DNA from: a virus
DNA: 64,000 nt
IMG/VR virus record: IMGVR_UViG_3300025010_000004
Coordinates: 1 to 64,000 of that record
Strand: one strand, 5' to 3'
The translations under genes and the position numbers were made by a program. Below are positions 50,008-57,033 of this stretch, in pieces; position 1 is the stretch's first letter; each line of letters begins with the position of its first letter. The notes beneath the pieces are model-generated. The model saw only the letters and a program-made list of their open reading frames with translations, ran no database searches and was not told where the DNA came from.

Positions 50008-50433
50008 TTACTTCCACCCCTTCTCTTCAAGTAGCCGTCTGAAGCGCGCTGCTTGTTCTTTTGCTTCAATAACTAGCTTGGCTTCTTCTACTTCCCGCGC
50101 AGCAATCGCTTCGTCGGTAAAGTAGGTGTTGTACTTTTTTACTGCTATTTTTAGCTTCTTCCAGCCATCTGCGTGAATAACACAGGACCTAGACGGATGC
50201 CCTACTGGTGCGTTTAGTAAGTCTCTAGACAGCACCCTAAACTCAGCACCAGTAGTTGGGCCTGGTCGGCCATACGAAGAGCTGGCAAGTCTGAACTTTG
50301 TAGTAGATATAAATCTTCGACTTTTATCTCCGAAATCTACGTAAGCGTGCGTCTGCTCCAGTATAGTTACTCTACAAAGTTCGAAATTATGCTCCGGGAG
50401 TAATTCTCCTTTAATCTTAATGTGCTTTGCCAT
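50008..50433 (-). CDS. EQTH-family protein, copy 5
   Basis: 141 residues: AKHIKIKGELL, VTILEQTHAYVDFGDKSRRF, and WKKLKIAVKKYNTYF. The C-terminus carries a 30-residue charged helix (AAREVEEAKLVIEAKEQAARF) that the others lack. Starts behind GAAGGGAGG after a hairpin. Confidence 0.83.
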   Translation of the reverse strand: MAKHIKIKGELLPEHNFELCRVTILEQTHAYVDFGDKSRRFISTTKFRLASSSYGRPGPTTGAEFRVLSRDLLNAPVGHPSRSCVIHADGWKKLKIAVKKYNTYFTDEAIAAREVEEAKLVIEAKEQAARFRRLLEEKGWK

Positions 50434-50452
50434 GAACCTCCCTTCTTAGAAT

Positions 50453-50477
50453 AGGCTGCGCTTAATAAGCGCAGCCT
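50453..50477 (-). terminator. Hairpin between EQTH copies 6 and 5
   Basis: A 12-bp perfect stem AGGCTGCGCTTA / TAAGCGCAGCCT with a one-base loop position (more likely 10 bp with a 5-base loop). No long U run follows. It ends or separates the message between two EQTH genes. Confidence 0.6.
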
Positions 50478-50493
50478 TTACTCATCCGTAGTA

Positions 50494-50838
50494 TTACCCG
50501 ATAATTACCGTGCATACATCCGCTTTTTTCGGAGCCGGTGCAGGCACACATGCGAAGTACTTGTTATAGGCTTCGACAGCGGCTTTGAATTTGGCGTAGG
50601 TGGTTATGGGCATGGTGAGGGTGTAGTTGTTGCGGTAGGCGTTGTGGCCGCGAACAAAAACTTTATTGGCACCATCTACCTCAGGGTAAGCTGCGCTAGC
50701 AATGGTAAACCCACAGTGGGTAAACCTATCACTGCAGTCCCCGAAGTTGCTGTTAATATGAGTTTGCGAAAGGATCTGAACTTTTACAGTCTGGAAATCA
50801 GGAGCCACCGGGGTTACTTTACACGTAATTTTTTTCAT
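50494..50838 (-). CDS. EQTH-family protein, copy 6, with CTVIIG tail
   Basis: 114 residues: ITCKVTPVA, VQILSQTHINSNFGD, KVFVRGHNAYRNNYTL, FKAAVEAYNKYF. After a Pro/Ala linker (VPAPAPKKAD) it ends with VCTVIIG. Glu of the motif is Ser here. Confidence 0.85.
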   Translation of the reverse strand: MKKITCKVTPVAPDFQTVKVQILSQTHINSNFGDCSDRFTHCGFTIASAAYPEVDGANKVFVRGHNAYRNNYTLTMPITTYAKFKAAVEAYNKYFACVPAPAPKKADVCTVIIG

Positions 50839-50862
50839 TAATTTTCCTCCTTGGAATGTTGT

Positions 50863-50882
50863 GGGGCCGCTTAGGCGGCCCC
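50863..50882 (-). terminator. Hairpin between EQTH copies 7 and 6
   Basis: Minus strand GGGGCCGC-CTAA-GCGGCCCC, 8-bp GC-only stem. A U run is absent. It separates the two EQTH genes. Confidence 0.6.
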
Positions 50883-50896
50883 TGTGTGAAATAGAA

Positions 50897-51247
50897 TTAG
50901 CCGACGATTACAGCACACGCATCAGCTTTGGGAGCCGGTGGAGCACAGACAGCGTTTACACGGTTGTACTCTTTGACCGCCTCAACAACTTTCGCCCACA
51001 GCTTTTTGCCAACAACGACGGTGTTTCCGTTTTTGGCAGCGTCGGACCCACGGAGCCAGATGGTGTTATTGTCATCTTTGTCACGGGCGGGGTGCTTGTT
51101 GGAACCGAGGACGATTCCGTTGGAAGCGCGGAACTTGTTGCTGTAGCCCTTACCGAAGGCGTATCCGGTGTGGGTCTGCTCGGTAACATTAAACATGACC
51201 TTATTGTAGTTCGGGTTCACCACGGCCTGAAGTATAACTTTTTTCAT
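50897..51247 (-). CDS. EQTH-family protein, copy 7, with CAVIVG tail
   Basis: 116 residues: KKVILQAVV, VMFNVTEQTHTGYAFGKGYSNKF, TIWLRGSDAAKNG, WAKVVEAVKEYNRV. The linker CAPPAPKAD precedes the tail ACAVIVG. Confidence 0.85.
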   Translation of the reverse strand: MKKVILQAVVNPNYNKVMFNVTEQTHTGYAFGKGYSNKFRASNGIVLGSNKHPARDKDDNNTIWLRGSDAAKNGNTVVVGKKLWAKVVEAVKEYNRVNAVCAPPAPKADACAVIVG

Positions 51248-51295
51248 GAGAATTCCTCCTTTGTCTTTCGGGCATAGCCCTACAGTTAACTTGGT

Positions 51296-51327
51296 AGGAG
51301 GCTAACCGACTCCGCCGGAAGCCTCCT
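51296..51327 (-). terminator. Hairpin between EQTH copies 8 and 7
   Basis: Stem AGGAGGCT / AGCCTCCT (minus strand) enclosing a GC-rich inner part (CCGGCGGAGTCGG). It lies in a 120-base gap that contains no gene. Confidence 0.5.
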
Positions 51328-51367
51328 TGTATATAAATTTATTCAGTTGTTCGCTACTGTGTTAATA

Positions 51368-51769
51368 TTAGCCGATGATTACAGCGCAGAAATCAGCAGG
51401 CTGTGCCGCAGGCTTACGCGGTGCCGGAGCCTTGGGAGCTGCATAGCAGCGAGGATCTGCGAAATCGAAGGCATTGTACTCTTTAACAGCAGCGACGATT
51501 TTTTCCCACTCAGCTTTGGTACATTCAACTGCGGAATCGTTGCTTTTCGCCTTGGAGCCACGCAGCCAGATAACGTTCTTCTCATCTGTGTCGCGTGCCG
51601 GGTGGCTGTTGGAAGCAAGAACGATGCCGTTGCTGGCAACGAACTTACGGGGGTCAAGGCTCCGCACGTCACCGAAGTCGCGTCCTTTGTGTGTCTGCTC
51701 CAGCACTTTAAAGAGCACCTTCGTAAAGTTGGGAACGACTTGTGCGGTAATCTTGATGTGTTTTCTCAT
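51368..51769 (-). CDS. EQTH-family protein, copy 8, with CAVIIG tail
   Basis: 133 residues from ATG 51769 behind AAAGGAGG. RKHIKITAQVV, LFKVLEQTHKGRDFGD, VIWLRGSKAKSND, WEKIVAAVKEYNAF, then a Pro/Ala linker (APAPRKPAAQPAD) and the tail FCAVIIG. Very like copy 7 in the middle (SNSHPARDTDEKN against SNKHPARDKDDNN), so the two are recent duplicates. Confidence 0.87.
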   Translation of the reverse strand: MRKHIKITAQVVPNFTKVLFKVLEQTHKGRDFGDVRSLDPRKFVASNGIVLASNSHPARDTDEKNVIWLRGSKAKSNDSAVECTKAEWEKIVAAVKEYNAFDFADPRCYAAPKAPAPRKPAAQPADFCAVIIG

Positions 51770-51802
51770 GGTAAATCCTCCTTTTGTTTGTATGCTGTTT
51801 AG

Positions 51803-51818
51803 GTAGAACAAGTTCTAC
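51803..51818. promoter_or_regulatory. Intergenic palindrome, copy 10 (CAAG centre)
   Basis: GTAGAACAAGTTCTAC between EQTH copies 9 and 8, 15 bases after the stop of copy 9 on the minus strand. Confidence 0.82.
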
Positions 51819-51832
51819 CTTCCCAACAGTGG

Positions 51833-52402
51833 TTAATGTTTATTCCTGTTTCCTCCGAAGTAGACCTTTTGATAGGCACGCTCCGCGCGCCAAGGCTCTA
51901 CTTTTTCTTTAGCCGGTCTTTCCTTAACAGGAACACCAACCTTTTTGACTGCTGCGCTTATGGAACTCTTTTCTTTTTCTGGTTCTTTTACATCATGAAA
52001 CTCGTTGTACGCTTTTACCGCCTGCTTGAACCGATCATAGGTTTCTTTGCCAAGCTCGAACGATACTTTTCCTACATCGCTAGGACGAAACAAAAGAACT
52101 ACACAGGTTCGATAGTGCAGACCTGGCTCATATTCACTAATTCTACCAAGCTCCAGAGAATACAAGTTAAGAGCATCTTCACCCTCAACTTTGTGGTTGA
52201 ACACCTTAGACTTGTCGTTAAAATTTTCACCAAAATGAGTCTGTTCGGTTATAGTCACCTTAACGGTTTCAAATAACGGAGGTGTTATTTCCGCCTTATA
52301 TTTTATGTGTCTTCTAACTTTTTTAGTAACAAAAGCACCTGTAACCCATTCGTACCGTTCAGGGTAAGTCTCTCCCTCATGGTAGGTGTAGTATTTATAC
52401 AT
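51833..52402 (-). CDS. EQTH-family protein, copy 9, extended
   Basis: 189 residues. An N-terminal extension of 30 residues (YKYYTYHEGETYPERYEW) precedes RRHIKYKAEI; then VTITEQTHFGENFNDKSKVF and FKQAVKAYNEFHD. The C-terminal 50 residues are charged (SAAVKKVGVPVKERPAKEK). Starts behind GGGAGGG. Confidence 0.8.
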   Translation of the reverse strand: MYKYYTYHEGETYPERYEWVTGAFVTKKVRRHIKYKAEITPPLFETVKVTITEQTHFGENFNDKSKVFNHKVEGEDALNLYSLELGRISEYEPGLHYRTCVVLLFRPSDVGKVSFELGKETYDRFKQAVKAYNEFHDVKEPEKEKSSISAAVKKVGVPVKERPAKEKVEPWRAERAYQKVYFGGNRNKH

Positions 52403-52413
52403 TTTAGCCCTCC

Positions 52414-52677
52414 CTATGTAAAGATGTAGCCACTAATTTTCAACAGCGCCCTACAGGATTTACATAGGTCCGAAAAAGAAGATACCTCTTCTCCATTTTC
52501 GTCTGCGTCGCCGACAGTGGCTCCATCGTCTGAATAGTAACTTCCTTTACAGCACCAACATCCTTTCTTGTCGGAGTGCTCTCTGCCATTAACCCTTTCA
52601 ACGAATGGGTCTTCTGATGTTTCTCCTACTTCTAGGATTGGGTTTTCCTTGTTAAATTTATTAAGATCAAAGTCCAT
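52414..52677 (-). CDS. Hypothetical acidic protein with four Cys, 87 aa
   Basis: The Cys pattern GCWCCKGS and LCKSCRALL could bind zinc; between them lies an acidic loop (DDGATVGDADENGEEV). No family recognised. Confidence 0.5.
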   Translation of the reverse strand: MDFDLNKFNKENPILEVGETSEDPFVERVNGREHSDKKGCWCCKGSYYSDDGATVGDADENGEEVSSFSDLCKSCRALLKISGYIFT

Positions 52678-52717
52678 TTTACCCCCGTAGAAACGTTTTA
52701 AGTTAGTTAAGGCTACC

Positions 52718-53311
52718 TTACCCTTTATCTGAAAATAAGTCCAGTTGTAGCTCAGATTTGGGCTCCTCAGCTATGGTTTCTTTTTCTATGACAGGGGCAA
52801 TATAGTCCTCTATCTTAAATTTCTTAGCTGCGGTCTTTAGAGGAGGCGAATATCCCCAACTTAACGGTTTTTCCTGCGCCAGAAATTTGGACAATTTGAG
52901 CTTAGGCATGCGGGGCACGGTCAAATCTTTTTTGTCGTACATGTAAATTTTACATGCGTTAGCTATGCTGTCCTCCATAGAGCCTCTAGTAACCAGGAGA
53001 TTTAGCCTCTCTGCTTCTATGAAAATGGCCCACATATCACGCTTGAAATCAGCGCGTATTGCTTCAGGCACGTAATCGTAACTGCATACCCACAATTTAC
53101 ACTGCAGTGCCTTTACAGTGCATCCCCCAATCCCAAGGTATTTACAGTTAACGCAGCAGAAGTTTTCTCCTTCCCTTCTACGATGACGCTCGCAAGCTCC
53201 GCCGCTAATATGGCATGGATCGTAGTCAACCAGAAGTTGCAAAGTTCTATCATACAGATTGTTGAAAATAGGGATGAGCTTTTTAGCGTAGTCGTATTCT
53301 CCTACTGGCAT
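52718..53311 (-). CDS. Cys-rich protein with C-terminal beta-clamp-binding motif
   Basis: A 197-residue protein with a cluster of eight Cys at residues 33-76 (CHISGGACERH, NFCCVNCKYLG, GGCTVKALQCKLWVC) that may hold zinc or an iron-sulfur cluster. The last residues are SELQLDLFSDKG: QLDLF is the classic motif that binds the bacterial sliding clamp (DnaN). It may therefore bring the phage factor to the host replication fork, or block the clamp. The Cys part is not recognised. Confidence 0.55.
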   Translation of the reverse strand: MPVGEYDYAKKLIPIFNNLYDRTLQLLVDYDPCHISGGACERHRRREGENFCCVNCKYLGIGGCTVKALQCKLWVCSYDYVPEAIRADFKRDMWAIFIEAERLNLLVTRGSMEDSIANACKIYMYDKKDLTVPRMPKLKLSKFLAQEKPLSWGYSPPLKTAAKKFKIEDYIAPVIEKETIAEEPKSELQLDLFSDKG

Positions 53312-53323
53312 GTAACACCTCCT

Positions 53324-53645
53324 TTAATCTTTGAAATACTCGTTGTATTCGTTAACCGCAGCTACTACCTCAGGCCAACGCGCAAATGGAATTGACAGTT
53401 CGAAGTTATCTTCGTTTTTGTTATCTCCTTTGAGGAAAACATAATAGTGCTCACCTTCAAGAAAAGCCTCCGGCCTTCCCAAATCACTCATTAATATGAC
53501 TAGATTCGATGCCTTAAATTGATCTTCATATGCTCGGTCTTCGTAGGCACACCCGAACTCTTTATACACATGGGTCTGCTCTATTATTCTGACGCGCATT
53601 CTATCACCTTCGTCAGGCTTAGCTATCAGGCTTAATGTGCTTCAT
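53324..53645 (-). pseudogene. EQTH-family copy 10 with a frameshift after MKHIK
   Basis: ATG AAG CAC ATT AAG behind AGGAGG starts the usual MKHIK, but the frame then stops (MKHIKPDS). If one base of the CC at 53629-53630 is dropped, reading goes on as LIAKPDEGDRMRVRIIEQTHVYKEFG, a perfect family N-terminus. The rest (VFLKGDNKNEDNFEL, WPEVVAAVNEYNEYFKD) is intact, and an internal ATG at 53599 follows AAGGTGATAG. It could be a broken copy, a sequencing error or a case of frameshifted or re-initiated translation. Confidence 0.7.
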
Positions 53646-53655
53646 TCATGACCTC

Positions 53656-55032
53656 CTACTCGATGGTTATAAGGTACGTTCCAGTATCCTTTGCATTATC
53701 TTTTTTGGTTGTCTTTGCCGGCGTGTTCTCGTAAGTTACAGCAGACACTTTTTCTTCGACTTTTCGCACAAGATCAACCTCGACCACACCTTTAGGCTTC
53801 ACTCCCCTTCTAGCCTTCGGTTTAACCTCAGCCACTACTGCCGCTTCTTCTACCTTCTTTTTAGCTGCTGGCTTCTTAGTCACAACAGGCGGAGGTAGAA
53901 CTTCTTCTACCTTTGGAGGCTCTACTACAGGTGCTTCAATTTTGTTTATATGTACAATCTTATTTCCAGGTATGTACCCCTTGTAGTTGTACGTGCTTCC
54001 TACACGGGTCCAATCTGCATGCTTACTGGCCAGCCCAAACACGAAGTCTCCAGCAGTTTCGTCGTAGCAAACAGAAAAGTCTTTACGTTGATTATCACAA
54101 TTAGGTAACGGGCACCAAGGAACTTTAACGTCACCAAGGGCTTCATGATAAACCGCAGGAACTCTGTAGTCGCAGAGAGTATCCATAGAGTATAATTCAG
54201 TCTTTCCCTGTTTCTTCATGGCTTCGATTACCTGGGTTCTATATGCAGCCGATACGCATTTAACATCCCCATAATACGGGTATTCATCTTTGGCCATATT
54301 TTTACGGTATATCATCCACCTTGCGACTGGCTTTCCATCTACCATGAGATAGCAACCTTTAGCGTAGGGCTGGTAGTGATACCACGCAGAAGGGTAAACC
54401 CCAGTATCATCAGCCACTTTAGGCCAAACCTTTCGGCTAATGTCTCCCCAATAGTCGTTTCCGACTCCCATGCAAGAGCCAGGAACTTTGGTCTTGTACA
54501 TTGTGTAGTAGTCTCTGACGGAGTTACATACCACTATCGCAGAAGGTAAGAAGCTGTCGGACACCATTTTGGCTAAATCTCTCACTTGTGCGTCTCCATA
54601 ACCAAGCTCCTTTAAATTTGTGTAGTCAGCCACAAGTTTGGCGAATGTGGTAATCTCCCACTTTAACGCTAGCTTAACTGCTCGCTCTGGAGTTGCAAAC
54701 CTAACCTCCGTCTTTGGGTCTTTCAGAATTTTGGTTATATATTCAAGCACGTCTTCTGCTTTGAAGTTAGCTTTAATGTTAGGGTATACCCTAACCTTGT
54801 CGGGATCGGATTTTACAGGGAGGGCAAGGGGCATTTCCGGCTTTACTTTGTAGCCGTAGCCTGCTCCTTCAATAACACCTTTTATCTTCTTGGTGACATT
54901 TGCCTTTATCTTCGGCAATGTTATTGCAAGCCGGAGGAACTTTTCAGCAGGCTTACCCACAACTTCTTTTGACTTCTCTGCTGTCTCAGGTTTGAGTTTG
55001 CCGAGTGCGTCCTTGTAAAATTTAAGTGCCAC
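53656..55032 (-). CDS. Hypothetical protein with Pro/Lys-rich tail, 458 aa
   Basis: Residues 100-330 form a domain with VPGSCMGVGNDYWG, YHYQPYAKGCYLMVDGKPVARWM and CDYRVPAVYHEALGDV; this S-C-M ... Gly-Cys-Tyr ... Ala-Arg-Trp plan recalls the N-terminal domain of the protein at 48181 and other phage proteins of unknown role. The tail is a Lys/Pro/Ala/Glu-rich linker (PPKVEEVLPPPVVTKKPAAKKK). A degenerate GTAGAA palindrome lies inside the tail at 53895. No function assigned. Confidence 0.55.
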   Translation of the reverse strand: MALKFYKDALGKLKPETAEKSKEVVGKPAEKFLRLAITLPKIKANVTKKIKGVIEGAGYGYKVKPEMPLALPVKSDPDKVRVYPNIKANFKAEDVLEYITKILKDPKTEVRFATPERAVKLALKWEITTFAKLVADYTNLKELGYGDAQVRDLAKMVSDSFLPSAIVVCNSVRDYYTMYKTKVPGSCMGVGNDYWGDISRKVWPKVADDTGVYPSAWYHYQPYAKGCYLMVDGKPVARWMIYRKNMAKDEYPYYGDVKCVSAAYRTQVIEAMKKQGKTELYSMDTLCDYRVPAVYHEALGDVKVPWCPLPNCDNQRKDFSVCYDETAGDFVFGLASKHADWTRVGSTYNYKGYIPGNKIVHINKIEAPVVEPPKVEEVLPPPVVTKKPAAKKKVEEAAVVAEVKPKARRGVKPKGVVEVDLVRKVEEKVSAVTYENTPAKTTKKDNAKDTGTYLITIE

Positions 55033-55075
55033 TGTTGTAATCCTCCTTAAAAGTAAAAAGTATACTTCTAGTTCT

Positions 55076-55264
55076 TTAGATAACCCATACTATAAGCGCT
55101 TCAATTCTAGCCAAGCATACTTCTAACGTAGGGGCAAACCTTATGTCTGCGTTGTCAATGTTGAACGCCATACAGAAGGCGGTTCCGAAATTCCACAAGG
55201 GGTAAGGGTCGCTGAGGTATTTATTCTTGAATTCCGCGAAATCACGGTAGCTCAGTTCGATCAT
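55076..55264 (-). CDS. Hypothetical protein, 62 aa
   Basis: MIELSYRDFAEFKNKYLSDPY is followed by FGTAFCMAFNIDNADIRFAP and a hydrophobic end. It is the first gene leftward after the RNA gene 2 region. No family recognised. Confidence 0.45.
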   Translation of the reverse strand: MIELSYRDFAEFKNKYLSDPYPLWNFGTAFCMAFNIDNADIRFAPTLEVCLARIEALIVWVI

Positions 55265-55314
55265 GTGTTTTCTCCTTCATTAAAAAATTATAATGTTTGA
55301 CATGCATTTTTTAC

Positions 55315-55343
55315 TTGACAAAATCAACTTTTTGTGGTATAAT
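55315..55343 (+). promoter_or_regulatory. Sigma-70 promoter of RNA gene 2
   Basis: TTGACA (55315-55320), 17 bases ending in TTTGTGG, TATAAT (55338-55343). It is a close match to the promoter at 36249 and also faces right, against the protein genes. Confidence 0.92.
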
Positions 55344-55482
55344 GCATTCATCGAGCCGTTAGGCGAAGATGAATGCTATAGGGTTTTAAGGTTATGCCTT
55401 GCTGTATGCCTTGCTGTATGCTTTGCTTATGACCTTAACCCTGTGTCTACCCCGCCCGAAGGGCGGGAGGCGTTTTAATGAG
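55344..55482 (+). ncRNA. Structured small RNA 2 (related to the RNA at 36279)
   Basis: About 135 bases. The 5' stem GCATTCATC / GATGAATGC (55344-55352 with 55368-55376) is paired like its counterpart at 36279, though most bases differ, and it encloses GAGCC-GTTA-GGCGAA with a small inner stem. AGGGTTTTAAGGT pairs with ACCTTAACCCT around two and a half 12-base repeats (TATGCCTTGCTG). The 3' part, from CTGTGTCTACC through hairpin CCCGCCC-GAA-GGGCGGG (55451-55467) to TTTTAATGAGA, is the same as in RNA 1. The transcript end is likely near the TTTT at 55473. Role unknown. Confidence 0.75.
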
Positions 55483-55485
55483 AAT

Positions 55486-55501
55486 GTAGAACATGTTCTA
55501 C
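55486..55501. promoter_or_regulatory. Intergenic palindrome, copy 11 (CATG centre)
   Basis: GTAGAACATGTTCTAC with the TAG stop codon of the NAMPT-like gene inside it. It lies directly behind the end of RNA gene 2 and so separates two convergent transcripts. Confidence 0.85.
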
Positions 55502-57033
55502 CGGCCAAGTAACCTTGCACGTATATCTGATAGGTTACCGTCAACCAACAGCACCCCGTCCTTAAATATTGGACGCAGTAGGTCAGTGCCAGCTGCCGCT
55601 ATCATGTTTTGGTTGGCTATTGACAATCCATCAATAGCCTCAATACCTTCAGCAGTCTGGACTACAACAACCCTACCGGTCAATGACTTTTTGATCTTGT
55701 CTGTATCAGTGGCAGGATCTTTGAAGATATTAACTTCCTTTCCTTTAATTACGCAGTGCGTTGACTTCATAGCGAAACCAAAGGTATCCCTAGTATTGTA
55801 TTGGTAGGTGTACGAACCTATACCAAATACAATATTTGTGGAAGCGAATCCTTTGCGCTTTAGGCGCTCGCAGATGTCTTTAGCCCTCTCAATGGTTATA
55901 GAGTCGCCGTAGATAGCGCCTATGTGGGGGTCAAGCTGCTTGTATCCTTTGCTGTTGATAGTGCCTCCGAAGGTATCCCACAGGATTTCTATGAGTCCTT
56001 TATAGGCGCTTTCACTACACTCCGGGTCAAACCTCTCAACATATACCTCGTAAGTGGAATAGTCAATCGTAGTGTTTAGCCCACAAATAATATCAGCAGG
56101 ATCTCCAGAATCAGGACGGATTACAACTTTACCATCCCTAGCCATGATAATATCTTTGAGCTTAGGAAGAATATTGCTGGTAACATGCCACAAATCCCAA
56201 GTATCAGATACGAGAGATACAATTCCCGTAGGATATACGTCTTGGATTAATCTACGAAATGTTTCATACTCATCTACTTTTCCTCCAGCGCAGACTACGC
56301 TGTGCTCAGTCGCCGGAACGCTACAGCCCACCAATTCTTTTTCGATATTGGCGTTGTATTTATCCTCAAGATAAAGTATAGCCGGAATAGTGTCTGTTCC
56401 TACAAACGATAGCAAGTGCCCTGCCCCACTTACACAAGCTGCTTCTACGGCCCCCATACCCCGCATTGAGAAATCGTGCCCCTGGAACTGCACGAAGTCT
56501 GGCATATCAGAAGTTTCCTCAGCGTATCTAGAAAGAATTTTGTGATATTCATACGCGATAGTGGCACTTGTGGAACCCTGCCACATCTCACACGAGGCCA
56601 AGGTTTCAATGTAGTTGGTAAGCCAGCCGAATCGTGGGTCGGTATTCTCAACAGTAAGCATAGGAACCCTTAGTGGAACAAGCGTTCCCTCCGGGACCGC
56701 TTTTATCAACAAAGGAAGATGCCCAAGTTCATGTAGCGCTCTTATATGTGTAGTATCAGGTTCCGCCACGCCTAACGTGAATTTAATCACCCTGCCGTAC
56801 TCTCCAGCAACTTCATCAACAGGACGGCTGAAGAAGTTTTCGTTAAAGAAGTCGATAAGCCAGTCTTTAACGAACCCCTGGAAGGAAAACGCCACCACTT
56901 TGTCAACGAACTTAATCCTTGACGTGCGAGGAATCCATGTGCTGTACACAATCTCAGTTCCGTCAGGATACTGGTCCTTGTGTCCGATTTTGTAGAAATC
57001 ACACAGTAACGTTGCAATTAGTCCTTTACGCAT
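55498..57033 (-). CDS. Nicotinamide phosphoribosyltransferase-type enzyme
   Basis: A 511-residue protein of the NAMPT family. VVIRPDSGDPADII carries the Arg/Asp pair that binds phosphoribosyl and nicotinamide; KGKEVNIFKDPATD and YGDSITIERAKDI are also typical. The length equals that of human NAMPT. It overlaps the PRPP-synthetase-type gene by 8 bases, so the two are made together. Two readings: a salvage enzyme that makes NMN, or the nicotinamide-ADP-ribose transferase of the published NARP1 pathway, whose enzymes carry the same annotation. It would counter NAD depletion by host defence. Confidence 0.92.
   Translation of the reverse strand: MRKGLIATLLCDFYKIGHKDQYPDGTEIVYSTWIPRTSRIKFVDKVVAFSFQGFVKDWLIDFFNENFFSRPVDEVAGEYGRVIKFTLGVAEPDTTHIRALHELGHLPLLIKAVPEGTLVPLRVPMLTVENTDPRFGWLTNYIETLASCEMWQGSTSATIAYEYHKILSRYAEETSDMPDFVQFQGHDFSMRGMGAVEAACVSGAGHLLSFVGTDTIPAILYLEDKYNANIEKELVGCSVPATEHSVVCAGGKVDEYETFRRLIQDVYPTGIVSLVSDTWDLWHVTSNILPKLKDIIMARDGKVVIRPDSGDPADIICGLNTTIDYSTYEVYVERFDPECSESAYKGLIEILWDTFGGTINSKGYKQLDPHIGAIYGDSITIERAKDICERLKRKGFASTNIVFGIGSYTYQYNTRDTFGFAMKSTHCVIKGKEVNIFKDPATDTDKIKKSLTGRVVVVQTAEGIEAIDGLSIANQNMIAAAGTDLLRPIFKDGVLLVDGNLSDIRARLLGR

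Noticed and set aside
55390-55432. Short tandem repeats that might suggest a CRISPR array
   Set aside because: The units are 12 bases, directly adjacent, without spacers, and lie inside a promoter-driven RNA gene. No cas gene is present in the window.
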